The notes below the pieces were generated by a model. That model had not been told where the DNA came from and did no database searches. It saw nothing but the letters and a program-made list of their open reading frames with translations. Positions 49,768-59,552 of a DNA stretch of 64,000 nt are shown here, in pieces. Position 1 is the stretch's first letter. Each line of letters starts with the position of its first letter. This DNA is from Gari tellinella (Eukaryota; Mollusca; Bivalvia; Cardiida; Psammobiidae). Position numbers and translations under genes: made by a program. The stretch spans positions 16,764,540-16,828,539 of the forward strand of contig OV277861.1 in NCBI GenBank assembly GCA_922989275.2. Reading direction: 5' to 3'.

Positions 49768-49972
49768 TGCATAACAAATATTTATTCACAGAACAGAGAA
49801 AACCTAATGCATTGCCTTTTAAACGGAACGAATCAAAACGGGAAACGCGATGCAATTAAATGTAGAAAATAACATGATTGTAAACCTGTTCGTTCTGAAC
49901 ATAAGACTTGTAACCTAACACGGTATATAGGGACATATAAAGTGTTTGCCCCGTATACACAACTGACAAATA
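49768..49972 (+). other. Probable 3' UTR start with an M1 remnant
   Basis: No AATAAA is seen near the stop. ATTAAA at 49855-49860 is a weak polyadenylation candidate but lies in a fragment (about 49815-49875) that looks like an M1 MITE arm (TTTAAACGGAACG ... AATTAAATGTAGAAA). The true transcript end is not determined. Confidence 0.25.
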
Positions 49973-50186
49973 TTAACCCCTTCACTGCTTTGCCACGAGT
50001 ACAATCGTAATTAGCAAACAGTCTGGATCCTTATTAGATGCCTCGTTTCACTAGGTCTGATCAGGATCCAAGCTGTTTTACACTCATTGCAATATTTTGT
50101 TTTGTCATAATAACTAAACTCTAAATTTGAAAAAACAAATGAGACAATTGTTGCAAATTGATGTCGTCGTGAAAGTGAAGGGTTGA
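49973..50186. mobile_element. T1 MITE with K1 hairpin
   Basis: TTAACCCCTTCACTGC to GAAAGTGAAGGGTTGA, 214 bp. Core 50015-50079 imperfect (GTCTGGATCCTTATTAGA / TCTGATCAGGATCCAAGC). Confidence 0.8.
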
Positions 50187-50389
50187 ACCATTGTAAAATG
50201 TCAAGCGTATGCTCAGGGGTTATTTCATGAATACCCATCGATGTTTTAAAAAGAAAGTGGTTGCTGAGCTAATCTATTATATTGATACAAACATCTTTTT
50301 ACCATTTTTCGTCGGCACATACTTTACAATGCCATAAGCTTGTCGAAGCATTTTCTGTTTACCTTTTTTCGACAGCTGGAGCTAATTTG

Positions 50390-50470
50390 TCGCAACTGTT
50401 GCAAATAGGTTGGTCCAAGATGAGGCGCGAAGTAATTCGGCGTCTCATATTGATCCAAACTGCATGTCTT
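50390..50470. repeat. Decayed K1 hairpin
   Basis: TAGGTTGGTCCAAGATGAGGC ... GGCGTCTCATATTGATCCAAAC, the GATGAGAC-type variant. Confidence 0.5.
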
Positions 50471-50551
50471 TCTGATGATATGCTCTAAAGGATAATGCCG
50501 ATTAACTCAGATTTAGGGTTGTTTTGACCGAAGAAATTTCGATACGAGTGT

Positions 50552-50616
50552 CAAACAGTTTTGAACCTGAGCAGACGCCGCGTCATGCGGCGTCTGATCA
50601 TGATCAAAACTGTTTG
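50552..50616. repeat. K1 hairpin within a T1-like remnant
   Basis: CAAACAGTTTTGAACCTGAGC ... GATCATGATCAAAACTGTTTG; CGCCGCGT/CATGCGGCG centre. GGCAGTGAAAGAG follows at 50640. Confidence 0.7.
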
Positions 50617-51030
50617 AAATGTTGCCTTTTGGCGCCAATGGCAGTGAAAGAGATAGTCAACTCTGAAAATTGTTGCAGGCAACAATTACAATACTTTCTG
50701 AGGGTAAATAGTAGCAATTATTTGAGTATAATTTGTTGTTGTATAATATGCATCATGAGCGTATTACATATCAGATATGTTATGCTATTTTATTTTGGCA
50801 CTAATATGTCAACCCAGAAGGCAAGGTCGTCGATATTTTCTATGCACGTATGTGCTGTCATTGTATGGAAAGCTTTGTTGTGAAATATTAACGTTTAAAC
50901 TCAAAGAGAAGTAGTGCGTTTGTAAATTATTTATTTAAGAACAATGCTGTAGTTTATTAACCATTCTAACTATTTCTAAATGTAATATTAACTACTTGAT
51001 CGTCTGTTGCAGTCCTGTCGTTGTCTGAAT
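50617..51030. other. Unassigned sequence downstream of the gene
   Basis: No gene or repeat recognised. Confidence 0.35.
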
Positions 51031-51229
51031 TACAGTCGAACTTCGATATCTCGAACTCGCTTAACTAGAACTATCCGATATTTCGACACTTGAACTTAAT
51101 TATTTCATGCTCGATTTAGTCGAACATACCCGTATTTCAAAGTTAAAACGTGGCATAGCCACGTTTTAACTTTGAAATACGGGTATGTTCGACTTAACCG
51201 AGTTCGAGATATATCGAAGTTCGACTGTA
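51031..51229. mobile_element. M4 MITE, intact
   Basis: TACAGTCGAACTTCGATATC to ATATCGAAGTTCGACTGTA, 199 bp. The central palindrome at 51121-51191 has 34-bp perfect arms (CGAACATACCCGTATTTC ... GAAATACGGGTATGTTCG) around a 3-nt loop. Confidence 0.9.
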
Positions 51230-51487
51230 CTGTCTTACTTTGTACCATGTTTACTCTCAAGTAGTTTTCATCTCTTTCTGTTTTTAACCATTAAAAAATT
51301 ATCAGTTCTTTGGGGGTTGGTTTTAGGATATTATTCAGAACAAAAATAGCCGAGCAAAGAGTGCTTTACCAGAGCAGGCTGTATCCTAAGGAGTCCTCTG
51401 ATTAGGATCGTCATCCTTTGTTAAATGTACATATATACATGACACTCATGGGAAAAGAAAGTTAGACCACATATCATAAAAAACAAC

Positions 51488-51709
51488 TTAACTCAATGAG
51501 CCCAAGTGACGCATATATGCGCCCTTTACCAAAAGTGTACATGTGAAGAGTACACTTTTCCTATGCAAACAGTGAAGTCCCTGATCAGAGGGCTCCTGTG
51601 TGCCATTTTGTTATATATTATAAAAAACAACCCTAAATTGTCGAAATTGGATCAGCTTTATTTGCCAACTGGAATTGTCCTCTGGAAGTTTCAGGTGATA
51701 ATGAGTTTA
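51488..51709 (+). mobile_element. T2 MITE, hairpin halved
   Basis: TTAACTCAATGAGCCCAAGTG to GATAATGAGTTTA. The left arm CAAACAGTGAAGTCCCTGATC is intact and the right arm is absent. Confidence 0.8.
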
Positions 51710-51772
51710 TGCAGGATAAACATAAGACAGAACGCTCCCTAAGGTTACTTTCTGTCTTACCTTTATTCTGCA
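51709..51772. repeat. K2-like hairpin
   Basis: ATGCAGGATAAACATAAGACA / TGTCTTACCTTTATTCTGCAT with GAACGCTCC/TTACTTTC partly paired, next to the T2 right end. Confidence 0.55.
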
Positions 51773-52393
51773 TTAAGCTGTCATATGTTACTAACTTGAG
51801 TAGAGATAGGAATTGTCGTTTCATAACTGTTCGATTTAGACAGGTATCACTGTATTAGGTTTAATATTCATGATATAGCCCTGTTTTCATATATCTCACT
51901 TACTGTCAACTGATTCTTTCAGAACGTAACAAAAGGGAAAAACGTTATCAATTCCGGTTTTGTCGAACTAAATATAAAGCAGAAATACAATATGCTGAAA
52001 ATGTACATTCTGACATTTTTGATGAATTTTGTTTGATCGGAGAGCCAGTGTAGATATACCAGGCTCGATATCTTCTTTTCGGCTGTATGTACAAAACACC
52101 AATTACGCGGAGTAAAAAAATTATATATGGGGAAGGCCAACGTTTACCCTTCTAAGATATTACCTTTTTAATGATATATGAATCTGTGTTACATATTTAC
52201 CAAAAATAGATATTTTGTTATTTTCTTTCGTCAACGATAAGCAATATCAACTTTGTTTAAGATTTATCATGACTTACACTAAATTAGTATGCCAAGCGTT
52301 ACATAAATCAAAGCAGTGGGCTAATATTGGGATAATACGATATAATTTTATGGCTTACAATACAATGTTACAATAAGCTGAACAAACCGTTCA
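51773..52393. other. Unassigned stretch
   Basis: No coding or repeat structure recognised. Confidence 0.35.
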
Positions 52394-52739
52394 TACAGCG
52401 TTCCCTCTCTACAACGACATCCAATGGGAGACCAATAATGGGTGCGTTGTTCGGAGAGAGTCGTTATAGGGAGGGAAATCGGCTAACATTTGCAAACAGA
52501 TTGCATCCAGATAAAAGTCGCGTAACGCGGCGTCTGATCTAGATTCAAGCTGTTTGTCACTCGTTATTAAGGTTTTTCTGTCAAAATACCCATTATGTAA
52601 CTTTGAGAAAAACAGCAGACGACACTTTTAAACAGACTACATTGCAGTCGTGAATAGGTTGGACATAAATGTCTTGCTTGGGAAACAGTCACAAGGGTCG
52701 TCGTGTTTAGGAGGGCCATTATAGTGAGGGATCACTGTA
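52394..52739 (+). mobile_element. M3 MITE with K1 hairpin
   Basis: TACAGCGTTCCCTCTCTACAA to AGTGAGGGATCACTGTA, 346 bp. Core 52493-52556, left arm decayed (CAAACAGATTGCATCCAGAT / ATCTAGATTCAAGCTGTTTG). Confidence 0.85.
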
Positions 52740-53340
52740 TTGCAATTAAGTTTACCTTTTGTTCATCACACATGCTTGCAATAAGGTTTATATTTTGACT
52801 ATCTTCCTAATACTTCACTGACGAAATTGTACTCCAATTAACGGGTAATTGTAGATTACATATATATTTTAGCAGCACTAGCGTGTTATATGTATTATGT
52901 ATATGTGATATTTTGATTGTTGTTGTTTATTTAATATATTTTATAATTGAATGAGATTATTTATGTTTTTTAAGGTTACTAACGAAGATAATCTGTCTCA
53001 TGGTTTGAGTGAACTTATTTGATATTTATTGCTTAAGATCTTAAAGTATACTTTGTGTGTAGAAGAAAGCGTCCGACAGAGCTTTTTGCTTCACTTTCAG
53101 TCTGCTCTATAATTTAGAGTCCGCTATTCTATGACGAATAAATAGGCCGAATACATTCTTAAACGTAGTTTAAATCCACAGCCTACCATGCTTCATATCA
53201 AATGATTTGCAAATATGTTGGAGCTAGATAAGTCAAAATAAACGATCAAGATCCAGACTTCATATATCTAACGTTGTGCTTGTTCAGTTATATTGACATG
53301 TAATGACAGTATCGACACTGTGGCAGAGTAAGGATTTACA
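52740..53340. other. Unassigned stretch with a T3 scrap
   Basis: AAGAAAGCGTCCGACAGAGC ... TTCACTTTCAGTCTGCTC at 53062-53108 is probably an old K2 hairpin. Confidence 0.35.
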
Positions 53341-53548
53341 TGTAACCCGTTCACTGCCCTACCCCGAGTACCATATTTATTTGCAAACAGTTTATATCCT
53401 GACGTGACGCGGCGTCTGATCAGGATCCAAACTGTATGACACTTATTTCAATATTTCTTAAGTCAAAATACCTAAATATTGTTTTATAGAAATAGAGGCA
53501 GACGACAATTGTTTAAATTTGATGACGTCATGGCAGTGAAGAGGTTAA
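53341..53548. mobile_element. T1 MITE with shortened K1 hairpin
   Basis: TGTAACCCGTTCACTGCCC to GGCAGTGAAGAGGTTAA. Core 53384-53437; left arm lost between ATATCCTGACG and TGACGCGGCGTC. Carries TGACGTCA at 53523. Confidence 0.8.
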
Positions 53549-53710
53549 TTGGTGGTCTGTCTCATAATGTTTATGCAATGTTGTAAATTATATAGTAAGT
53601 AGTCAACCCATTTATAACAATGTAGCTCTACCAATTATACATTTATCATTAGGCATCAGGAAATAACATGCATAATGCCTTAATTATCCATTAAGTTGAA
53701 TTTTGATAAC

Positions 53711-53935
53711 TTTAACTCACTTAAATCCTTCAATGTGATGACGTCATCAGTTTTGAATTATTGTCGTCTGCTTTTAGTTTTCAAATTCAAGTTTAAGGTA
53801 TTTTAACTTACGAAATATGAATTGGGTGTCAAACAGTTCGGATGTTCTTTAGACGCTGCATTACGCGGCATCAAACAGGATCCATTTTTTCCCAAACATA
53901 TACTGTATTCCACGTAAGGTGGTAAAGGAGTTGAG
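53711..53935. mobile_element. T1 MITE, decayed core
   Basis: TTTAACTCACTTAAATCC, TGATGACGTCATCAG, TTGTCGTCTGC, then CAAACAGTTCGGATG ... GCGGCATCAAACAGGATCC and GGTGGTAAAGGAGTTGA. Confidence 0.65.
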
Positions 53936-53969
53936 CCGAATTTGTCCATATTTCTTCAGTTACATAGAG

Positions 53970-54126
53970 GATAATTGTTTTTTTCAGTATAAGATAGAAA
54001 TTTAATCCATTGAGTGAACATCAGACGTTATATTTTCACGAGTGGCGAAGCCACGAGTGAAAATATAACAGTCTGATGTTCACGAAATGGATTAAATTCG
54101 ATCTTATACTGAACAAATACAATTAT
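53970..54126. repeat. Long foldback palindrome
   Basis: ATAATTGTTTTTTTCAGTATA pairs with TATACTGAACAAATACAATTAT; ATTTAATCCATT with AATGGATTAAAT; GTGAACATCAGAC (54014) with GTCTGATGTTCAC (to 54083); tip GTGGCGAAGCCAC. It may be the end of a larger element reaching to about 54540. Confidence 0.8.
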
Positions 54127-54901
54127 TCTATTTATTTATGCTTTTAAGCCACTTTTTAAACGAAATTGTTCGACAATTGAGAAAGCGAAAGTAAATGATT
54201 TACCCCGTGTTGAGCCCCAACTTTATATCGAACACATTTTCGAAACAGTTTCCCGTACGATGACGTCACTTATTTATTGATTTGACGTCATCCGAATTAC
54301 TTCGTTGCTCCAGAGTTTGGATTCGTGCTCTTCCGGTGAGTAGTTCGCGACAAATCGGACTGCCGGATTTTAACGATAAGACACGATTGACTACGATTCT
54401 TGGGGAAAAATCATAATAAAAGCGATTGGTGATAATCCACTGCAGTCGATTACCAAGTGATAATCCACTGCTATTTCGTGGTAATCCACCGAAAAGCATA
54501 AATAAATTTCAATAATTTCGGCTCATCGAACAATGATCTACTAATAATTCAAATTTAAAATTTGGTCCAACACTACGGGTAAGAGTGATTGCGAGTTGTT
54601 GAAGTTCGAATGTAGCTTAAAATGGTAGATACCGTAAAGTCGAACTATGAATCTACTCCTTTCGCAGATATCATATCGAAGTTGGGGACGTTGGACATTA
54701 CTGGGTGACTATTTTAGCATAAAATCGTGTTAAAATTGGTGATAAGCAAAAATATAGAGTCCACTTGATGCCCACTATATTGAAAACACGATGCTTAAAT
54801 TACCCTTAACACGTTCTGCATTTGTGGTCTGCAAAATGTGTCATATGTGAACAAATTTAATCTGATTTTCTTTTCGAGAATGACACTTGAGTGGGAAACA
54901 G
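54127..54901. other. Unassigned stretch with short repeats
   Basis: TGACGTCA occurs near 54261 and TTTGACGTCATCC near 54280. TGATAATCCACTGC occurs twice (54430, 54460) with a third relative, GTGGTAATCCACCG. No gene seen. Confidence 0.4.
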
Positions 54902-55149
54902 TTAACCCTTTCACTCTCAATGACGCTTTAAAGCGCGTTTACAAACAGTTTGGGTCCTGACCAGATGCCGCGTTACGCGGCGTCTGATCAGGACCAAAAC
55001 TGTTTGACACTCTTTTCGATATTTATTAAGCCATTCAACCGTAAATCTATCTTTGAAATGTGTCTTGCAAACAACAATACTGAAGCAGGCGTCAATAAAC
55101 CGGTGAGGGGGTAAACATCTCCCGAATAATATAATCATGAAAGGGTTAA
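54902..55149. mobile_element. T1b MITE, intact, with K1 hairpin
   Basis: TTAACCCTTTCACTCTCAATG to AATCATGAAAGGGTTAA, 248 bp. Hairpin 54942-55006 (CAAACAGTTTGGGTCCTGAC ... TGATCAGGACCAAAACTGTTTG). Reference copy of T1b. Confidence 0.9.
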
Positions 55150-55344
55150 ACGCTGTACTATCGGTCGTCAGAATTTAAACAGTTTGCAATTATTATCACA
55201 AACGCACATGTTGCGTGATAAAGGGGAAGCACATATTGCCAGAGTATGTAATACAAGCAGAGTCTGAACATCGACGGCAAACCTTCTGGCTACTAGTGGC
55301 TAGTGGTAATCGAGCATATATCTTCTGTTTGACATCTCAGGGCT

Positions 55345-55511
55345 GCCATTTCTCCGGATTTTTCCGAAATATTCAGATTTTTATTCCAGCAGATGGAAAC
55401 TTAAAACAGGCTGGAAGTAAAGTAGAATGCGCCTTAAGGCGCATTCTGCTTTACTTTCAAACTGATTTAAGCATCACGTGTCTTAAAAACTAGAAACAGA
55501 CTATGGGTTAA
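55345..55511 (+). mobile_element. T3 MITE, right part with K2 hairpin
   Basis: Hairpin 55400-55471 (CTTAAAACAGGCTGGAAG ... CTTTCAAACTGATTTAAG, centre GCGCCTTAAGGCGC), then AACTAGAAACAGACTATGGG and TTAA. Left end decayed. Confidence 0.75.
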
Positions 55512-55689
55512 AGGTATAATCAGGAAAATCGGGCTTGAAAAATTGAAAAATTTGAAATTTTATCAATTTATGGCAGGCCTGGCATCTGTATAGCATGTAC
55601 ACGTATCGCCTTGGTGAAGATTATACTGCGTGGACAATCCTTCATGTTTTACACATTAAAAACCATACGCTATTTTGTCAATATTTAGA

Positions 55690-55933
55690 GGTAACCCTTC
55701 ACTGCTGTGTTGCGAGTACAATGTTTATTTGCAAACAGCTTGATTTCTTGTCAGACGTCGGCAAAGACGGCGCCTGATCTGGTCCAAACTGTTTGGCAAC
55801 TAAAACTGTGTTTCAATTTATAAGGCAAGTGTTCTAAAATTTAAATTATGAAATCGAACAAAAAACGGTAATGTTTTAAGCAGATGACGTCATGGTAGTG
55901 ACGATGACGTCAGTCATTGCAGTGAAGGGGTTA
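55690..55933. mobile_element. T1 MITE with K1 hairpin
   Basis: GGTAACCCTTCACTGC to TTGCAGTGAAGGGGTTA. Core 55732-55795 imperfect. Two TGACGTCA words at 55885 and 55905 come from a short internal duplication (GATGACGTCA). Confidence 0.78.
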
Positions 55934-56426
55934 TGGAATAATGGAAGCAATGTTGCCTAATTGTGATATTCTTTAGAACATCATTATTTTCACTTATCAC
56001 CCTCGCTGTTAAAAGTGCTTTTATATTATGCGTACACACAAACGACACAAATGTTAACATTGTGTTATATGGTTTAAATGTTAGCTGTTGTAATTACAAT
56101 TGTGATCTGATATATACAATAATGTAATATTTACTAATAAAGTTTTTATGTTTTTCATATGGTTTGATATATTCAAATCCCCTATCAAACAGACATACAT
56201 TTCGATTAAGAATTATAATTAATATTATATATCATATTCATTTCGATTAACAAACATTTATACAATTATTATGAGTCCTGCCATAACAAAACCTGCCTTA
56301 GTGCCTTGCAACATTATACAACCCAAGCACCGTTGGCATTCAAGGCTCAGTATCTGAGTTTGGTCTACATTGTCAAATACCGTATATACTACAGCTACAT
56401 AAAATACTTTAGATGCATGGGGTTAT
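55934..56426. other. Unassigned AT-rich stretch
   Basis: ATTTCGATTAAGAATTATAA and a similar word 50 bp later at about 56200-56260; no known element. Confidence 0.35.
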
Positions 56427-56495
56427 CAAACAGTGTAGATCAAGATCAGCTGCCGCGTCTTTGACACGGTAGCTGGTCTTGATCTACACTATTTG
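56427..56495. repeat. K1-like hairpin, variant core
   Basis: CAAACAGTGTAGATCAAGATC ... GGTCTTGATCTACACTATTTG; AGCTGCCG/CGGTAGCT replaces AGACGCCG. Both arms differ from the standard core together. Confidence 0.7.
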
Positions 56496-56667
56496 CAATG
56501 CAATAAGACAGGGTTTCTCATGGCATATTTCACTAGTAATTTCTATTCTGTAAACAAGTATAAGAATTACTTGATCAAAGATTTTCATAAAATATACTCT
56601 TGCCAGGGTCTGCACTTTACTAAAATAGTCAGATGTTTTTAAAAAAAAACACCACAAAATCACCAAG

Positions 56668-56907
56668 TGCCCGTTTCATAAAACTTCTTACGACAAAAAT
56701 GGTCGTAAGTCAAATCTTTAAAATATATTTAATTTCTGATTTCTCTATGTAATCCTGTATTGTGACATGTCTTTGGAATTGTCTTTTTAAGACGATTCCA
56801 AAGAGATGTCACAAGACAGGATGAGATGAAGAAATAAATAATAATTGAGGCTTTTATAATCTGACCTACGACAACATTTGTCTTACGAAGTTTTATGAAA
56901 CGGGCCT
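56668..56907. mobile_element. Z1 element
   Basis: TGCCCGTTTCATAAAACTTC to GAAGTTTTATGAAACGGGC, 240 bp. Subterminal CTTACGACAAAAATGGTCGTAAG and central hairpin (TGTGACATGTCTTTGGAAT / ATTCCAAAGAGATGTCACA). Confidence 0.88.
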
Positions 56908-57028
56908 AAGGTCTATATGACCGAATAGACGGCGGTCATTGTGCACTTCCTTGCACGTTTAAACAGGGTCTAATCAGAACGACGTCAGATCACTAGCTGA
57001 AGTGTTTGACACACATTTCTATGACGCT

Positions 57029-57259
57029 TTGAACCCATTAATACCCAGTGAATTATTCCATGTTTATATTTTGGATTAGTCCTTTTTTTTTTCAAAGTGA
57101 TGCCTGGTCAAAAGTTTCATTTTCATTTTGTTTTATATTGAAATTCCTATCAGCAAACAGTGTAGACTCTGATCAGACGCCGCATAATGCGGCGTCTGAT
57201 CAGAGTCTACACTGTTTGCCTATGTCCAATATATGAAATCATGGGCACCAATAGGTTAA
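57029..57259. mobile_element. T4 MITE with perfect K1 hairpin
   Basis: TTGAACCCATTAATACCCAGT to CACCAATAGGTTAA, 231 bp. Hairpin 57153-57219 is a perfect 67-bp palindrome with a 1-nt centre (GCAAACAGTGTAGACTC ... GAGTCTACACTGTTTGC). Confidence 0.9.
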
Positions 57260-57722
57260 TAGAGAAACGAAAGTATAGGACAATGTATAGTCAAGTAGCT
57301 TGTGTTTTTTTGAATATGTGATCAAATGGACTGACACATGAGTAGAAGCATTAAGTACAAACCTAAATAAGAACCACGTATATGGCGGTGAGACATTAGA
57401 TCAAAATGGCGTTTAGAAAGACGTCAAGCGAAGAAAGGGATATATAAACATAAGTTACATTAAATTGCGGACAACATCAATAAATTATACTCTACTATGT
57501 GTATGCGAATTAAATAACGTTATAATAATTTCTAAATGTTTTATATACTGTAATGATAGTTTCTTCACATCAAAACTAATTTACCCCAGTATTTATTTCA
57601 TAATGCTATTTTATTAAAAGACCGTTATTGTTGAAGGGGATTCTGCTACTGCTTCTCATAAAACATACCGTCAAAGACAACCGTAATAAAATGTGTCCGT
57701 AGAACGCTAAATTTCAGATTGT
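57260..57722. other. Unassigned stretch
   Basis: No structure recognised. Confidence 0.35.
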
Positions 57723-58083
57723 TACAGTGTTCCCTCTTTACAACGACATGTAATGGGAGACATAGCTTGTGTATGTTGTTCGGAGGGAGTCGTTATAGGA
57801 AGGGAAACATTAAGGATTGGCTTACAGATGCAAACAGCTTTAATCCACGCGGCGTCTGATTTAGATTCAAGCTGTTTGTCACTCGTCATTATATTTATTC
57901 TATCAAACTGATCACTTATATGTAACTTTGAGAGAAAAAAAACCAGCAGACGACAGTTTAAAGCTGACGATATTGAAGCTGTAAAGGCGTTAGACAGCAT
58001 TTTCCTGTTTAGAAACTGCGACAAAGGTCGTTGTAAGGTGGAAATTGTTATTGGGAGGGTATTTGTAGGGAGCGAACACTGTA
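57723..58083 (+). mobile_element. M3 MITE, hairpin left arm shortened
   Basis: TACAGTGTTCCCTCTTTACAA to AGGGAGCGAACACTGTA, 361 bp. Core 57831-57879: CAAACAGCTTTAATCC, then directly ACGCGGCGTCTGAT. Confidence 0.88.
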
Positions 58084-58119
58084 TATGCCTTAGATCAACA
58101 TCGATATGTGTTATGGTTT

Positions 58120-58254
58120 TTCACCCTTTCTCTCTCAATGACGCCAAAGCGCGCGTTTGCAAACAGTTTTGATCCTGGTCCAATATTGAAGCAGACGACA
58201 ATAAAACTGTGAAGGGTTAAAGTCTCACGAATAATTTGGCAGCGAAAGAGTTAA
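58120..58254. mobile_element. T1b MITE with large internal deletion
   Basis: TTCACCCTTTCTCTCTCAATG and AACAGTTTTGATCCTGGTCC, then AAGCAGACGACAAT and GCAGCGAAAGAGTTAA. 135 bp. Confidence 0.7.
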
Positions 58255-58652
58255 AATAACCATATTGATATAGGAATGCACTGAAAATATACAGAAAACA
58301 TGATTGATAAAACATACTCTAAAGCCGCAGTGTCCATTATAAAACAAACCCTTAATAAATAAAATGTATTTGCCTCATTACATATGTTGTCTGCACTTTT
58401 CAAGTTGAAGTAGTTATGCTTTATACTGAATAAACCTATATATCAATTGGTATCCATAAAATACGTATACACAGCATAAATTCACCAAATCGCATGATTT
58501 GCATACACTCAGACAAAACTCGCTGAATATCATTTTTCTTTTTGTTAATGTTTCATAAGCAACAAAATATATATTTTCCGGGAACATTGTCGGTCCGTCG
58601 TACGGATGTATTGCTGCATTATGTGATCTGAGGGAATAATATTACGTCCGGT
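58255..58652. other. Unassigned stretch
   Basis: No structure recognised. Confidence 0.35.
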
Positions 58653-59108
58653 TTCACCCTTTCATGATCAAATTATTTGGGAGATATTTCCCCCATTGTC
58701 GTCTGCTTCAGTATTGTTGTCTGCAAGACACGTTTCAAAGCTAAATATAAGGTTGTATGACTTAATAAATATCGATAAGAGTGTCAAACAGTCGGGTCCA
58801 GGGGCCCGTTTTACTAAACTACTTACGCAAAATTTTTGCGTAAGTCAAAATCGTTTAACTCTTATTTTTCGATCATAAACGTTTGCAAACAGCAAAAAGC
58901 CAAATCAGAGGACGCGCTAAAAGCGCGTCCTCTGATCTGGCTATTTGCTTTTTGTAGCAAGTGATAAAAAAAAATATAAATTAAAATTTAAAATTTTGAC
59001 TTACGCAAATAATTTGCGTAAGTTGTTTAGTAAAACGGGCACCTGATCAGACGCCGCGTTACTGTTTGCAATCGCGCTTTAAAACTTCATTGAGAGTGAA
59101 AGGGTTAC
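58653..59108. mobile_element. T1b MITE, reverse, interrupted by Z2
   Basis: TTCACCCTTTCATGATC at left, GAGAGTGAAAGGGTTA at right. The core is broken at CAGTCGGGTCC-A / CCTGATCAGACGCCGC by the Z2 element at 58801-59040. Confidence 0.82.
58801..59040. mobile_element. Z2 element inserted in T1b, three stem-loops
   Basis: GGGGCCCGTTTTACTAAACTA to AGTTGTTTAGTAAAACGGGC, 240 bp. Subterminal ACTTACGCAAAATTTTTGCG and CTTACGCAAATAATTTGCGT each fold on themselves. Central hairpin 58893-58954 (CAAATCAGAGGACGCGCT / AGCGCGTCCTCTGATCTGG) is a K1 relative. Confidence 0.88.
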
Positions 59109-59128
59109 GCTCATTATTCAATGTGCCC

Positions 59129-59342
59129 TTAACCCTTAGCCCGCCAAATAAATTGTCGTCTGCTATATTTCTCGTCTGCTTCAAGTTTCAAAGTGCTTCA
59201 ATGTTGCTCAAAATTGCTGAAAATGTTGTCCGAGTGTCAAACAGCTTGGATCTGGATGAGACGCCGAGTTACTCGGCGTCTCATCCAGATCCAAGCTGTT
59301 TGCATATGGAGATATAGTCGTGAGTGGCAGGCTAAGGGTTAA
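59129..59342. mobile_element. T1-like MITE with perfect K1 hairpin
   Basis: TTAACCCTTAGCCCGCC to GGCAGGCTAAGGGTTAA, 214 bp. Hairpin 59238-59302 is a perfect 65-bp palindrome of the GATGAGACGCCGAGT type. Confidence 0.9.
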
Positions 59343-59552
59343 AGGACAGTTCCAGATTCCGATTAAATCTACTCTTTTACTTGGCTATAAATTCTTTATT
59401 TTGTTTTAGTTTTTGCATGATAATTGCAAATAACATACAGGGAATACCTTGGTCGGTTTTGAATATGGCAGTAATACACTTCACAGATACTCTTTTTGTA
59501 AAGGACGGTAGAATCATTGGTAGATTTGAATGAACACTCGTTTCAGTGCAGT

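Noticed and set aside
49182..49200. C19 run as a functional G-quadruplex signal
   Set aside because: A pure homopolymer of this length is equally explained by a microsatellite, and its true length is uncertain.
43556..49767. Guanylate cyclase beta subunit or receptor-type cyclase
   Set aside because: NNVTLA and [11 protein letters not shown] are alpha motifs, the haem His is absent, and there is no kinase-like or transmembrane segment.
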